Positions 10,301-18,223 of a stretch of DNA of 64,000 nt are shown one piece after another. Under the pieces are notes generated by a model that was given only the letters and a program-made list of their open reading frames with translations, did not search any database and was not told the DNA's origin. Position 1 is the first letter of the stretch. Every line of letters begins with the position of its first letter. The stretch comes from Yoonia sp. SS1-5 (lineage in GTDB: Bacteria; Pseudomonadota; Alphaproteobacteria; Rhodobacterales; Rhodobacteraceae). A program made the translations under genes and the position numbers. Where the stretch lies: positions 3,153,501 through 3,217,500 of the forward strand of contig NZ_CP151767.2 in assembly GCF_038443705.2 (NCBI RefSeq), written 5' to 3'.

Positions 10301-11871
10301 CGGCGACGGCGACGGGTGGTCTGATCAATGATACGGGGGATGAGGTCCGCGATCCGGTGACCGGTGATCAAATCACGGCCACTGATGTTTCGGACACGGG
10401 CACAAACCGCGATCTGACCACTGTCGGCACGCCAGAGACGACCGAGACACCTGATGCCGATGGCAGTACGGACGGCGATCCGACCAATGATCCGACCGTC
10501 ACTGATCTGCCGCTGACGCCGTCGGGCGCGTCGATCAGCGGTGTCTTCTTTATCGACAACAACCGCGATGACGATTTTGACGGCGGCACGGATGAGGTGC
10601 AGGAAGGCGTTGTCGTCACCTTGCGCGATGACGAGGGCCGGATCGTTGGGACCACAACGACAGGTCCTGACGGGTCCTATTCGCTATCCGGTTTCCCGGT
10701 CGGGGATGACTATGTGCTGACCTTCACCGCATCTGCCGGCGGCCTGATCCTGGACGAGATTACCGGACTTGATTTCGATCTGGACACGATCCTGACCGAT
10801 CAGAACGGGTGGATTGACCCAACCGGTACCTCCGATCTGATCCTGGTCAAAGAGACGGCCAGCAGCACGGTTATTCTGGGCGAAAACGTTCTTTATACCA
10901 TCACGGTTACAAATACTGGCACAGGCCCTGCCTCTGCGGTTGATGTGACCGATACGCTGCCCGCAGGGATGCTGTATGTGGATGGAAGTGCGACGATTGA
11001 TGATGTGCCGGCGACGCCGGTTGTCACCGGACGGACGCAGACCTTTGAGGATGTGTTTGTCGCAGCGGGTGCATCCGTAACTATCGCCTTGCAGGCCACG
11101 GTTTTGCCCAATGCGCCGTTTGGTGATCTGACGAATACCGCGTCGGTTATTGATCCGGTGACGGGAACGCGACTGGCACGGGATACGGCGACAGTCTCGC
11201 GCCCACCCGAGGCGGTGTTTGATTGCGCTGTCGTGATCGGCAAGGTCTTTGATGACCGGAACTTCAATGGCTATCAGGATGGTGCACCGGATCTACGGTC
11301 GCAGATTACCAATCAGGATATCTTTACGGGCAAGTTCGGCATCAGCCCACAGGCGTCCGAGCCTAAGGGTGAGCCGGGCCTGCCAAATGTGCGCCTTGTG
11401 ACGCCAACAGGGACCGTGATCACGACCGATGCGTTCGGCCGCTATTCGGTGCCATGTGCGGAACTGCCGGGGCCGACGGGGACCAACTTTACCCTCAAGC
11501 TGGATCCACGGTCATTGCCAACGGGCTATCGCATCACAACGGAAAACCCACGCACGATGCGTTTGACCGCCGGTATCATGACCGAAATGAACTTTGGCGC
11601 GGCTTTGGGGCAGGTGCTGGATGTGGATCTGACCGCCGCAGCGTTTGACGGTACCACACCTGTTGACCGGCTTGATCAAGGCCTGACACAGCTGTTGCGT
11701 CAGGTCGCTGATACCCCATCGGTGGTGCGGATCAGCTACTTTACCAATGGCGAAACAGCGGATGTGGCACGGGCAAGGGTCGCAGCGGTCGAAGAGCTGA
11801 TCGAAGATCGCTGGGACGGCATTGGTCGCTATCAGCTGATCGTTGAAACGACGATCAAGCAGTTGCAGTAA
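1..11871 (+). CDS. Giant DUF11-type repeat surface protein, 5' end missing
   Basis: The frame is open from the first base, so the true start lies upstream; 3956 residues are visible. Residues 1 to about 2434 are 182-residue tandem repeats of a DUF11-like fold (VTPPTL, VGKSFATPV, AYTVTVLNSGAVNL). Then come divergent DUF11-like modules starting KS/EK..., a cadherin/Ig-like module near residues 2597-2710 (PPVANDDSEGG ... TANDTDVDG), further DUF11 modules, a SdrD B-like module near 3511-3610 (GVFFIDNNRDDDFDGG), another DUF11, and a C-terminus with a second carboxypeptidase-regulatory-like module and an OmpA-like tail ending at VETTIKQLQ. The composition is acidic and Asp/Thr-rich, typical of secreted adhesins or cell-surface fibres. 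It is 12 bp upstream of an outer-membrane barrel gene and probably co-transcribed with it. Function is inferred only from domain type. Confidence 0.85.
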   Translation, partial: SFTVRVDPNAAGAPASIANTATASGDDPTGTTVSDASDTDTQPDGTPDTDPNTPDEPTGVPTVVTPPTLAGGLNVGKSFATPVANADGTFDVAYTVTVLNSGAVNLDGLGLVDDLGTQFGSAFTASTAATTTGGVLTGPAVVLTNTSGNSTAPTANTAGYDGTNALLAGTDGLLAPGDSYAVSFTVRVDPNAAGAPASIANTATASGDDPTGTTVSDASDTDTQPDGTPDTDPNTPDEPTGVPTVVTPPTLAGGLNVGKSFATPVANADGTFDVAYTVTVLNSGAVNLDGLGLVDDLGTQFGSAFTASTAATTTGGVLTGPAVVLTNTSGNSTAPTANTAGYDGTNALLAGTDGLLAPGDSYAVSFTVRVDPNAAGAPASIANTATASGDDPTGTTVSDASDTDTQPDGTPDTDPNTPDEPTGVPTVVTPPTLAGGLNVGKSFATPVANADGTFDVAYTVTVLNSGAVNLDGLGLVDDLGTQFGSAFTASTAATTTGGVLTGPAVVLTNTSGNSTAPTANTAGYDGTNALLAGTDGLLAPGDSYAVSFTVRVDPNAAGAPASIANTATASGDDPTGTTVSDASDTDTQPDGTPDTDPNTPDEPTGVPTVVTPPTLAGGLNVGKSFATPVANADGTFDVAYTVTVLNSGAVNLDGLGLVDDLGTQFGSAFTASTAATTTGGVLTGPAVVLTNTSGNSTAPTANTAGYDGTNALLAGTDGLLAPGDSYAVSFTVRVDPNAAGAPASIANTATASGDDPTGTTVSDASDTDTQPDGTPDTDPNTPDEPTGVPTVVTPPTLAGGLNVGKSFATPVANADGTFDVAYTVTVLNSGAVNLDGLGLVDDLGTQFGSAFTASTAATTTGGVLTGPAVVLTNTSGNSTAPTANTAGYDGTNALLAGTDGLLAPGDSYAVSFTVRVDPNAAGAPASIANTATASGDDPTGTTVSDASDTDTQPDGTPDTDPNTPDEPTGVPTVVTPPTLAGGLNVGKSFATPVANADGTFDVAYTVTVLNSGAVNLDGLSLVDDLGTQFGSAFTASTAATTTGGVLTGPAVVLTNTSGNSTAPTANTAGYDGTNALLAGTDGLLAPGDSYAVSFTVRVDPNAAGAPASIANTATASGDDPTGTTVSDASDTDTQPDGTPDTDPNTPDEPTGVPTVVTPPTLAGGLNVGKSFATPVANADGTFDVAYTVTVLNSGAVNLDGLGLVDDLGTQFGSAFTASTAATTTGGVLTGPAVVLTNTSGNSTAPTANTAGYDGTNALLAGTDGLLAPGDSYAVSFTVRVDPNAAGAPASIANTATASGDDPTGTTVSDASDTDTQPDGTPDTDPNTPDEPTGVPTVVTPPTLAGGLNVGKSFATPVANADGTFDVAYTVTVLNSGAVNLDGLGLVDDLGTQFGSAFTASTAATTTGGVLTGPAVVLTNTSGNSTAPTANTAGYDGTNALLAGTDGLLAPGDSYAVSFTVRVDPNAAGAPASIANTATASGDDPTGTTVSDASDTDTQPDGTPDTDPNTPDEPTGVPTVVTPPTLAGGLNVGKSFATPVANADGTFDVAYTVTVLNSGAVNLDGLGLVDDLGTQFGSAFTASTAATTTGGVLTGPAVVLTNTSGNSTAPTANTAGYDGTNALLAGTDGLLAPGDSYAVSFTVRVDPNAAGAPASIANTATASGDDPTGTTVSDASDTDTQPDGTPDTDPNTPDEPTGVPTVVTPPTLAGGLNVGKSFATPVANADGTFDVAYTVTVLNSGAVNLDGLGLVDDLGTQFGSAFTASTAATTTGGVLTGPAVVLTNTSGNSTAPTANTAGYDGTNALLAGTDGLLAPGDSYAVSFTVRVDPNAAGAPASIANTATASGDDPTGTTVSDASDTDTQPDGTPDTDPNTPDEPTGVPTVVTPPTLAGGLNVGKSFATPVANADGTFDVAYTVTVLNSGAVNLDGLGLVDDLGTQFGSAFTASTAATTTGGVLTGPAVVLTNTSGNSTAPTANTAGYDGTNALLAGTDGLLAPGDSYAVSFTVRVDPNAAGAPASIANTATASGDDPTGTTVSDASDTDTQPDGTPDTDPNTPDEPTGVPTVVTPPTLAGGLNVGKSFATPVANADGTFDVAYTVTVLNSGAVNLDGLGLVDDLGTQFGSAFTASTAATTTGGVLTGPAVVLTNTSGNSTAPTANTAGYDGTNALLAGTDGLLAPGDSYAVSFTVRVDPNAAGAPASIANTATASGDDPTGTTVSDASDTDTQPDGTPDTDPNTPDEPTGVPTVVTPPTLAGGLNVGKSFATPVANADGTFDVAYTVTVLNSGAVNLDGLSLVDDLGTQFGSAFTASTAATTTGGVLTGPAVVLTNTSGNSTAPTANTAGYDGTNALLAGTDGLLAPGDSYAVSFTVRVDPNAAGAPASIANTATASGDDPTGTTVSDASDTDTQPDGTPDTDPNTPDEPTGVPTVVTPPTLDSGIAIVKSAAAVLSDPPAVDDVVTYTYEVTNTGDTVLYNVSVSETTASFTGTGTPPAPGYDSGGTDEDGGAGTLDLLPGASMTFTAEYELTSDDLAAGGLENSAAAEGADPAGDPVTDTSDAGTDQDGAPIATPETTETPDLDGDTDADPTNDPTVLLIRSPPVANDDSEGGFTPGAPATLTDALTANDTDVDGTVQADRVSFVVPAGATGGTPDVDGDITSVTVPDEGTWTVDDSGFVTFTPLPGFEDDPTDITYTVADDDGLVSDPATIAIDHDQLPSLSVEKTADLTALQTPPQAGDEITYTYVVTNDGNVTLFDVTVDEVTFTGTNAAPAPGDESVTTNTSGDSADAAVDVSIDTLGIADTATFTAVYALSQADIDAGEITNQAEATGDNVTGTPVTDLSDDPTDPTDTPDDGDPADPTVSTLDQTGGIALIKNVLTVPDTNGDGLFGGEDDVIVFGFTVINTGNVTLSDITVDDPLLDAVTGGPITLAPGAADDSTFRGEYTVLDADITRGYFQNTATVDSDDPDGNAVTDVSDTGTDPDGDTILDPEMVESPDGTGATDTDPTNDPTVISIPANPEPELSVTKSIAGVTDVNANGITDAGDTIDYVFTVTNTGNLRLADVTIDDPLVDVPGSIDFLEILEVNSVDLTGTYEILPSNVTAGFVENTAEATGLAVNSAGDPITDGGVQLSATDTSDSGTEPRLDAAGDPIPVAAPEVTETPDGAGATDGDPRNDPTVLRIPSPGLTLEKSVLIVNDSNGDGLFGGTDDEIVFTFTVTNTGDTDLVGVTIDDPIVSVSGGPIDLAIGETDDSTFTATYTVLPADTTRTYVQNTATAEATSVDETGTPFFGPDGDPVEVTDISDSGTDADGTGIADPAGTETPDGAGNTDTDPTNDPTVVSIPLNPEAGIRLVKSATGVADTNGDGVVGAFEDLITYSFDVTNTGNLPLGDVVVNDDALGGVIATIPRIDVAETVTVTFGYEISDDDFFAGEIVNTATATGGLINDTGDEVRDPVTGDQITATDVSDTGTNRDLTTVGTPETTETPDADGSTDGDPTNDPTVTDLPLTPSGASISGVFFIDNNRDDDFDGGTDEVQEGVVVTLRDDEGRIVGTTTTGPDGSYSLSGFPVGDDYVLTFTASAGGLILDEITGLDFDLDTILTDQNGWIDPTGTSDLILVKETASSTVILGENVLYTITVTNTGTGPASAVDVTDTLPAGMLYVDGSATIDDVPATPVVTGRTQTFEDVFVAAGASVTIALQATVLPNAPFGDLTNTASVIDPVTGTRLARDTATVSRPPEAVFDCAVVIGKVFDDRNFNGYQDGAPDLRSQITNQDIFTGKFGISPQASEPKGEPGLPNVRLVTPTGTVITTDAFGRYSVPCAELPGPTGTNFTLKLDPRSLPTGYRITTENPRTMRLTAGIMTEMNFGAALGQVLDVDLTAAAFDGTTPVDRLDQGLTQLLRQVADTPSVVRISYFTNGETADVARARVAAVEELIEDRWDGIGRYQLIVETTIKQLQ

Positions 11872-11883
11872 GGAATTCGACAG

Positions 11884-14800
11884 ATGACAAAAACAGCTTT
11901 CAACAAAAGCCAAGTCTCTCGTTTGGCCCTTATTGCGGTCCTGGCGGCCGGGTGGGCAGACGCGCAATCCAATGTCGATGGCGGCGGGATCAATCCTGCC
12001 CCCATTCTGCCCAATACCGAGCAGGAGACAGGGCCGGTCGACAATTCCGCCGGTTTTGTTCTGTCGCTGGATGGTGTGCCGGTGGACGCAGATCCGCAGA
12101 TTGAGGATCGCGTGCGCCAGACCGATGTTGCATTGGCGCAGGCCGATGTGCGGGTCCAGCTGAATACGCTTGATCCGACACCCCGTCTGGATGTCGAGGT
12201 GGCGGGCCCACCCAAGGCCTATGGGCCCGGCGACCAGGTGACGCTGATTTCCGAAAGCAACTATCCGGCCTTTATCGACCGGGCCGAGATGCGTCTGATC
12301 GACCGCGCGGCCCCGGGTGGGGCGCGGCTGGTTGCAACAGTGCCGGCCCCGGTGAATGGTCGGGTGTCATTGGTCCTGCCTGAAGGCCGTGATCTGGTTG
12401 TGGTTCACCGGGTCTACGACGCACGCGGCCGGTATGACGAAACCCAGGCCTTGCCACTGACCCGCCCCGTTGATCGGGCGCAGCGCGATGATGTAGAGGA
12501 AGGCACAGATTTCGGCGCCCGCCGTGGCATCCGTGTCAATGGTGGTACGGTCACCGTGTCGGCCAGCAATGTGGCACCCGGGGCGGTTCTGCAAACCATG
12601 GGCGAAACGGTCCGTCCGGACCCGAACGGAAACCTCGTTCTTGAACGTATTCTGCCGCGCGGCGACTACGAGATTGATGTTGCCGTGCACGGCGGCGGTC
12701 AGAACCTCGGGCTTAGCCGCCCTGTCGAAATCCCCGGCGGCGAATGGTTCTATGTTGCTGTCGCGGATCTGACCTTTGGGCGGTATTCCGATGGGCAAAC
12801 CGGTGAGACCTACACATCATCCACTGGTCGCTTGCAGTATTTCGTTGAAGGCGAAACCAATGGCGGCGTGCGCATCACCTCTTCGCTTGATACAGGCGAG
12901 GAAGAACTGGACGAGATCTTCAGGCGTCTGGATGACAAAGATCCGCGCGGCATTATTGAACGCATGGACCCCGAGGATGGCTACATCACCTATGGTGACG
13001 ACAGCAAAACCGAGGATCTGACCCCGACAAGCGGCAAATTCTATTTGCGGGTCGAGCAGGATAACAGCTTTGTTGTCTGGGGGGATTACAAGTCCACACT
13101 GGATGGCAATGGGTTCCTGCGCAATGAACGCAGCCTTTATGGTCTGCAGGGCCACTACGAGACACAATCGACCACATCACGCGGTGATGCACGGGTCACC
13201 GTGGATGCCTATGCCGCCCAGCCCGATCAACTGGTCGGGCGCGACGTGTTCCGTGGCACCGGTGGATCGGTCTATTTCCTGCGCGAACAGGATATTTCGG
13301 TTGATACCCAGACCGTCACGGTCGAATTGCGGGACAGTGCCACAAACCGTGTTGTGGACCGCGTCACCCTTGTCGAGGGCCGCGACTACCAGATCAATGC
13401 GATCCAGGGGATTATCACGCTCAGTCAGCCATTGACCGATGCGCTTGACCGGCGGCTTATTTCGACCAACGCGTCGGGCGACGAGACCGTCAATCTGATC
13501 GTCCAGTATGAATTCACCCCCACAACCTCTGACGTGGATGGTTTCAGCTTTGGGGGCCGGGCGGAAAGCTGGGCAACCGATGATCTGCGCATTGGCGTGA
13601 CCGCGATGGAAGACGAAACCGGCGTATCCACCCAGCGCAGCGCGGGCGTCGATCTGCGGTATCAGATGGGCGATAACAGCTTTGTGCAGCTGGACTATGC
13701 CGAAAGCGAAGGACCGGGTTTTGAAACGTCGCTATCGGATGATGGTGGCTTGGTCTTCGCGACAAATACCGGCGTTGATGGCACAGGCACCGCCGCCAAG
13801 ATCGAGGCACAGCTTGACCTTGCTGATTTTGGCAGCAGCCGCAGTGGCGTTGTCGGCGGCTATTTCGAGGACCGGACCGAAGGGTTCTCGACCCTCGATC
13901 ACACCGTTACCGCAGATACCGGTGACGAGCGGCTTTATGGTGTCTTTGCGAATGTCGAAAAGACCGACGATGCCTTTGGTTATCGGGTCTACGCCGATAT
14001 CTACGAAAATGCCGTCGGCGATGAACGCACAGAGGTTGGCGCAGAGCTGTCTGGCGATATCTCGCCGCGTTTGTCCTATGATCTTGGGATCGAAAATCTG
14101 GACGAGCGTGAAGATGGCGTTGATGGCAACCGCACGGATGTCGCCGCACGCCTGACCTACGCGGTTCGCGATGACCTTGATGTCTATATCTTTGGGCAGG
14201 GCGCTGTCGCGTCCGAAGGGCTGACCGACAATGATCGCGTTGGTCTGGGTGTCAATGGCGCATTCGGCAATGGCTGGAAGGTGGGCGCAGAAGTGTCCGA
14301 CGGCACCGGGGGGCTTGGCGCCCGCGTGCTGGCAACCCAAACCCGATCCGACAACAGCACGGCCTATTTTGGTTACGAGCTTGACCCCGGTCGCGCCCTT
14401 GATGCAGGTGTCGCCGCCGCGGATAATGGCGGGAAATATGTCCTGGGGGGCACGCGCCAGATCAGTGATCAGGTGTCGATGTTCGGCGAAAACACCTATG
14501 ATATCTTTGGCACCTCGCAAGAGTTGATCGGCGCCTACGGTGTCACTTATTCGCCAACCGATTTCCTGTCCTACACGGTCACGATGGATGTCGGACAGCT
14601 CAGGGATGATGCGGATGGCGATATTGATCGCCGCGCGCTTAGCTTTGGCGTCCGCTACGAAGATGAAAGCCTGCGGGCCGCCGGTCGCATCGAAGTCCGT
14701 AATGACGATTTCGAAGACCCGGACCGGCAAGACACAAACGCATTCTTCGTTGTGGCCAAGACCGATTATCGTCTGTCAGATGATGCGCGCCTGTTGTTCA

Positions 14801-15363
14801 AGGCCGACTACGCCCGAACAGAAGCCAATGGCGCCTCGTTCCAGGACGGCACCCTGGTGGATGCAAGCCTGGGCTATGCCTATCGGCCCGTGGATAACGA
14901 GCGCCTGAACGTACTGGCCCGTTATCGTTATTTCTATGACGATGTGGGGCAGGAAGTTGACGGCGTGTCCAGCGCGGGGCCGGTGCAAGAGTCCCACGTG
15001 CTAAGCGTCGATGGCAGCTATGATCTTAACCAGCAATGGACCCTTGGCGGCAAATTTGGTGGTCGCTGGACAGACAGTGCCGCAACCGCCGGTGCCGAAC
15101 TGGCCAGCAATGATGCTGTGCTTGCGGTGGCCAATGCCCGCTATCATGCGCTGAACAAATGGGACATCCTGGTCGAGGCCCGCCATCTGGAATTGATTGA
15201 CGCAGAAGCCTCTGAAACCGGTTTTCTGGGGGCGGTGTACCGGCAGGTTGGCGACAATGCGCAAGTCGGCGTCGGATATAATTTTGGCCGGATTTCAAGC
15301 GATCTGACCGATCTGACATTCGACGATCAAGGTCTGTTCCTGAACATCGTGGCCGCGTACTGA
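11884..15363 (+). CDS. Outer-membrane beta-barrel protein paired with the repeat protein
   Basis: 1159 residues. An N-terminal signal peptide (LALIAVLAAGWADAQ) is followed by a region of beta-rich modules to about residue 450, and then by a long run of alternating hydrophobic strands with acidic turns ending in an aromatic residue (LNIVAAY), as in outer-membrane barrels. The start ATG is preceded by AAGGA and lies 12 bp after the giant repeat gene, so translation is likely coupled. There is no TonB box or plug recognisable by eye. A reasonable inference is that it anchors, exports or assembles the repeat protein at the surface, but no known translocator family is recognised. It ends 12 bp from a convergent gene. 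Confidence 0.75.
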   Translation: MTKTAFNKSQVSRLALIAVLAAGWADAQSNVDGGGINPAPILPNTEQETGPVDNSAGFVLSLDGVPVDADPQIEDRVRQTDVALAQADVRVQLNTLDPTPRLDVEVAGPPKAYGPGDQVTLISESNYPAFIDRAEMRLIDRAAPGGARLVATVPAPVNGRVSLVLPEGRDLVVVHRVYDARGRYDETQALPLTRPVDRAQRDDVEEGTDFGARRGIRVNGGTVTVSASNVAPGAVLQTMGETVRPDPNGNLVLERILPRGDYEIDVAVHGGGQNLGLSRPVEIPGGEWFYVAVADLTFGRYSDGQTGETYTSSTGRLQYFVEGETNGGVRITSSLDTGEEELDEIFRRLDDKDPRGIIERMDPEDGYITYGDDSKTEDLTPTSGKFYLRVEQDNSFVVWGDYKSTLDGNGFLRNERSLYGLQGHYETQSTTSRGDARVTVDAYAAQPDQLVGRDVFRGTGGSVYFLREQDISVDTQTVTVELRDSATNRVVDRVTLVEGRDYQINAIQGIITLSQPLTDALDRRLISTNASGDETVNLIVQYEFTPTTSDVDGFSFGGRAESWATDDLRIGVTAMEDETGVSTQRSAGVDLRYQMGDNSFVQLDYAESEGPGFETSLSDDGGLVFATNTGVDGTGTAAKIEAQLDLADFGSSRSGVVGGYFEDRTEGFSTLDHTVTADTGDERLYGVFANVEKTDDAFGYRVYADIYENAVGDERTEVGAELSGDISPRLSYDLGIENLDEREDGVDGNRTDVAARLTYAVRDDLDVYIFGQGAVASEGLTDNDRVGLGVNGAFGNGWKVGAEVSDGTGGLGARVLATQTRSDNSTAYFGYELDPGRALDAGVAAADNGGKYVLGGTRQISDQVSMFGENTYDIFGTSQELIGAYGVTYSPTDFLSYTVTMDVGQLRDDADGDIDRRALSFGVRYEDESLRAAGRIEVRNDDFEDPDRQDTNAFFVVAKTDYRLSDDARLLFKADYARTEANGASFQDGTLVDASLGYAYRPVDNERLNVLARYRYFYDDVGQEVDGVSSAGPVQESHVLSVDGSYDLNQQWTLGGKFGGRWTDSAATAGAELASNDAVLAVANARYHALNKWDILVEARHLELIDAEASETGFLGAVYRQVGDNAQVGVGYNFGRISSDLTDLTFDDQGLFLNIVAAY

Positions 15364-15375
15364 CCCATTGCGGGT

Positions 15376-16356
15376 CTATGGCGCGTCCACAAGATGGCAT
15401 CGTACCCAGTGGTCGGGCGTGATCTCGCGTAGTGCGGGCATTTGCGCCCGGCATTGATCGGTGGCCATCGGGCAGCGGGATGCAAAGCGGCACCCAACGG
15501 GCAGGTTCAACGGGCTGGGCGGATCAACCGGGGCGATGCTGGTGGTTGGGGCTCTGCGGCGGCCTGTCGAAAGCTTTGGCACTGCCGACATCAGCGCCGC
15601 AGTATAGGGGTGCAACGGGGCGTCAAACAGCACGTCACGTGATGATTTTTCGACAATTTGCCCCAGATACATGACCGCAACATCGTCGGACATGTGCCGG
15701 ACCACAGTCAGATCATGCGAAATGAACAGATAGGTAATGGCGTAGTCCCGCTTGAGCCGCTGCAGCAAGTTCAGGATTTGTGCCTGAATGGCGACATCAA
15801 GTGCCGAGACCGCTTCGTCACAGACAATCAGGTCAGGGTCCGGGGCAAGCGCGCGCGCAATATTGATCCGCTGACGCTGCCCGCCCGAGAACTGGTGGGG
15901 AAACAGCGATTGCTGGTCCTTGCGCAGCCCGACCAGTTCAAAAAGCGCGTTCACGCGAGCCTGTCGGGATGCCTCATCCCCGATATTCATCACATCAAGC
16001 GGGCTGCGCACGATACTGCCCGCCCGCTCGCGCGGGTTCAGGGATGAATAAGGATCCTGAAAGACATATTGCAGATGTCGGCGGGCCTGCTGCAACCCGC
16101 GTCCCGTCAAGGTGTCGATGCGCTGGCCGTTCAGGCGAACCTCGCCGGATGCGGGGTCAACCAGGCGCATGATGGCGCGCGCAACGGTGGTTTTGCCAGA
16201 CCCGGATTCGCCAACCAGGCCAAGGGTTCGCCCTTTTTTCAGGGTCAGGCTGACATCATCGACGGCCTGCACGACCTTGCGTGGCTGCATAAAGCCCGCG
16301 CGCGGCCCGGGATAGGTGACCGACAGGTTCTTCAGCTCTAGCGCGGTATCGGTCAT
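15376..16356 (-). CDS. Oligopeptide ABC transporter ATP-binding protein (DppF/OppF type)
   Basis: 326 residues. Walker [10 protein letters not shown] near residue 49, signature FSGGQRQRI near 156, Walker B LIVCDEA near 177, and H-loop ISHD near 213 are all intact. The C-terminal oligopeptide/dipeptide extension with [14 protein letters not shown] (metal or Fe-S-like Cys cluster) marks it as the second ATPase of a peptide/opine/nickel family importer. The start overlaps the end of the preceding ATPase gene by 4 bp, so it is the last gene of a five-gene operon. Substrate cannot be told from this subunit. Confidence 0.93.
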   Translation of the reverse strand: MTDTALELKNLSVTYPGPRAGFMQPRKVVQAVDDVSLTLKKGRTLGLVGESGSGKTTVARAIMRLVDPASGEVRLNGQRIDTLTGRGLQQARRHLQYVFQDPYSSLNPRERAGSIVRSPLDVMNIGDEASRQARVNALFELVGLRKDQQSLFPHQFSGGQRQRINIARALAPDPDLIVCDEAVSALDVAIQAQILNLLQRLKRDYAITYLFISHDLTVVRHMSDDVAVMYLGQIVEKSSRDVLFDAPLHPYTAALMSAVPKLSTGRRRAPTTSIAPVDPPSPLNLPVGCRFASRCPMATDQCRAQMPALREITPDHWVRCHLVDAP

Positions 16357-17345
16357 GTGGCGCCCCCTTCAGGATACCAGCAGGCAACGGTATGGTTGCC
16401 ATTGACCGATTGTGTTGCGGGCATTTGGTCAAAACACTGGTCTTGCGCCTTTGGGCAGCGATCCGCGAATGGGCAGCCCGGCAACTGATCCCAGACAGAC
16501 CGCACGACGCCCTCGATTTCGGGCAGATCGGCATCAGCGGCCAATGCGCTGTCCAGCGAGGGCATGCAGGCCATCAAACCCACCGTGTAAGGGTGCAAGG
16601 GGGCATTCAGGACATCAGTGGTCAACCCGGTTTCAACGACCCGGCCACCATACATGACCGCCACCCTGTCCGTCATTTCCGAGATCACGCCCATATCATG
16701 GGTGATCAGGATCATCCCCATGCCGCGACTTTGCTGGATTTCGTTCAACAGATCGAAAATCTGCGCCTGCACGGTCACATCAAGCGCGGTTGTGGGTTCA
16801 TCGGCAATCAAAAGGCTGGGGTCGCAGGCGATGGCCATCGCGATCATGACACGTTGGCGCATACCGCCCGACAGCTCGTGCGGGTAGGCATCCACCCGTC
16901 GTTCCGGGGATGGAATGCCCACCTGCGTCAACAGGGCAATCGCCTTGTTGCGGGCTTCGGTCTGCGACACATCCTTGTGCCTGCGCAGCCCTTCGACGAT
17001 CTGGTCGCCGATCCGCAGGACCGGGTTCAGGCTTGTCATGGGCTCTTGAAACACCATGGCGATCTGATTGCCGCGAATGTCCCGGATGTCCGCCGCCGCC
17101 GGATCAAGCAGATCAACCCCGTTGAACATCACCCGACCGGCCGCGATATTGCCCGGCGGTGTCGGGATCAGTTGCAGGATGGTCAGCGCGGTCATGCTTT
17201 TTCCGCTGCCGGATTCCCCGACAATGCCGAGGGTTTCGCCCTGGTTCACTTCCAGGCTGACTTTCTTGAGAACGAAAGCCTCGCCCGCCGGGCTGGCAAA
17301 GGAGACATCAATGCCCTCGACCGCGATCAATGGGGTTTCCGACAT
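16353..17345 (-). CDS. Oligopeptide ABC transporter ATP-binding protein (DppD/OppD type)
   Basis: 330 residues with Walker A GESGSGKSMT, signature LSGGMRQRV, Walker B LLIADEPTTALD, switch His in ITHD, and the C-terminal oligo_HPY tail GCPFADRCPKAQDQC. It is the first ATPase of the pair; its ATG shares one base with the stop of the upstream permease (TGATG), and it overlaps the next ATPase by 4 bp, so all are translationally coupled. It acts at the cytoplasmic face of the inner membrane, energising uptake by the two permeases encoded just upstream. Confidence 0.93.
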   Translation of the reverse strand: MSETPLIAVEGIDVSFASPAGEAFVLKKVSLEVNQGETLGIVGESGSGKSMTALTILQLIPTPPGNIAAGRVMFNGVDLLDPAAADIRDIRGNQIAMVFQEPMTSLNPVLRIGDQIVEGLRRHKDVSQTEARNKAIALLTQVGIPSPERRVDAYPHELSGGMRQRVMIAMAIACDPSLLIADEPTTALDVTVQAQIFDLLNEIQQSRGMGMILITHDMGVISEMTDRVAVMYGGRVVETGLTTDVLNAPLHPYTVGLMACMPSLDSALAADADLPEIEGVVRSVWDQLPGCPFADRCPKAQDQCFDQMPATQSVNGNHTVACWYPEGGAT

Positions 17346-18223
17346 CAGCGACGTTCCCGCAATTTGGGGTTAAGCGCGTCATTCAGGCCATCACCGATCA
17401 TGCTGATGGACAGCACCGTCAGCACGATCATGATGCCCGGGAATGTGACCGCCCACCAGTTTGACAGCATGGATGTCTTGCCATCCCCGATCATCAGCCC
17501 CCAGCTTGTTCTATTGGGGTCGCCAAGGCCAAGAAAGGACAACGCCGCCTCAAATAGAATGGCCAGACCGATGGCCAGTGTGGCGGACACGACCAAAGGG
17601 GGCAGGGCATTCGGCAAAATGACCCGCCAGATGATCCGGCCTGATCCGGACCCGATCACGCGTTCTGCATCCACGTAGTCAAGTTTGCGGATCTTCAGGA
17701 ATTCGGCCCGGGTCAGTCGCGCGGTTGCGGGCCAGATCACCACCCCGATCGAAATCGTGATTGTCGTCAGGGATGGCGCAAACAAGGCCGCAATCACCAT
17801 TGCAAACAGCAACGCGGGCAGGACCTGAAAAAACTCGGTAAAGCGCATCAGCAGCTCGTCAACCAATCCGCCGAAATATCCCGCCAAAGACCCGATGGTC
17901 ACCCCGATGCAAATCGAAATCAGCGCGGCAGTCGCCCCCACGGTCAGTGTCGCACTGCCGCCATAGACCAACCTGATAAAGATATCGCGGCCAACGGCAT
18001 CGGTCCCCAACAGCGGGCCGCCTGCACCCGGTGGGACGGACCGCCGCGCGACAATCTCAAAAGGGTCAGCCACAAATATCATCGGGCCGAAGATGGCAAA
18101 GGCGATAATCAGTATCAGCAGGCCCAGCCCGGTCATGCCGACCCAGCTGCGCATGAAAATTTCAGCTGTTTCCTGAAGTGGCGAAACGGCTTTGACCGGT
18201 TTTGTGTGTGCTTGATTGCTCAT
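17345..18223 (-). CDS. Oligopeptide ABC transporter permease (DppC type)
   Basis: 292 residues with six hydrophobic segments. An N-terminal membrane segment (GLGLLILIIAFAIFGPMIF) is followed by a periplasmic loop and the BPD_transp_1 core (TLTVGATAALISICIGVTIG). The EAA-type loop appears as YVDAERVIGSGSGRIIWRVI, and the C-terminus is LNDALNPKLRERR, typical of DppC. It overlaps the DppB-type gene by 4 bp and abuts the ATPase gene. Confidence 0.92.
   Translation of the reverse strand: MSNQAHTKPVKAVSPLQETAEIFMRSWVGMTGLGLLILIIAFAIFGPMIFVADPFEIVARRSVPPGAGGPLLGTDAVGRDIFIRLVYGGSATLTVGATAALISICIGVTIGSLAGYFGGLVDELLMRFTEFFQVLPALLFAMVIAALFAPSLTTITISIGVVIWPATARLTRAEFLKIRKLDYVDAERVIGSGSGRIIWRVILPNALPPLVVSATLAIGLAILFEAALSFLGLGDPNRTSWGLMIGDGKTSMLSNWWAVTFPGIMIVLTVLSISMIGDGLNDALNPKLRERR

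Noticed and set aside
9289..10371. 360-residue minus-strand frame
   Set aside because: Antisense to the DUF11 modules, no motif, no ribosome-binding site.
13732..14730. 332-residue minus-strand frame inside the outer-membrane barrel gene
   Set aside because: Antisense of a well-supported barrel protein; composition of a shadow frame.
16392..17678. 428-residue plus-strand frame opposite the ABC ATPase genes
   Set aside because: His/Arg/Gln-rich mirror of two clearly real ATP-binding proteins.
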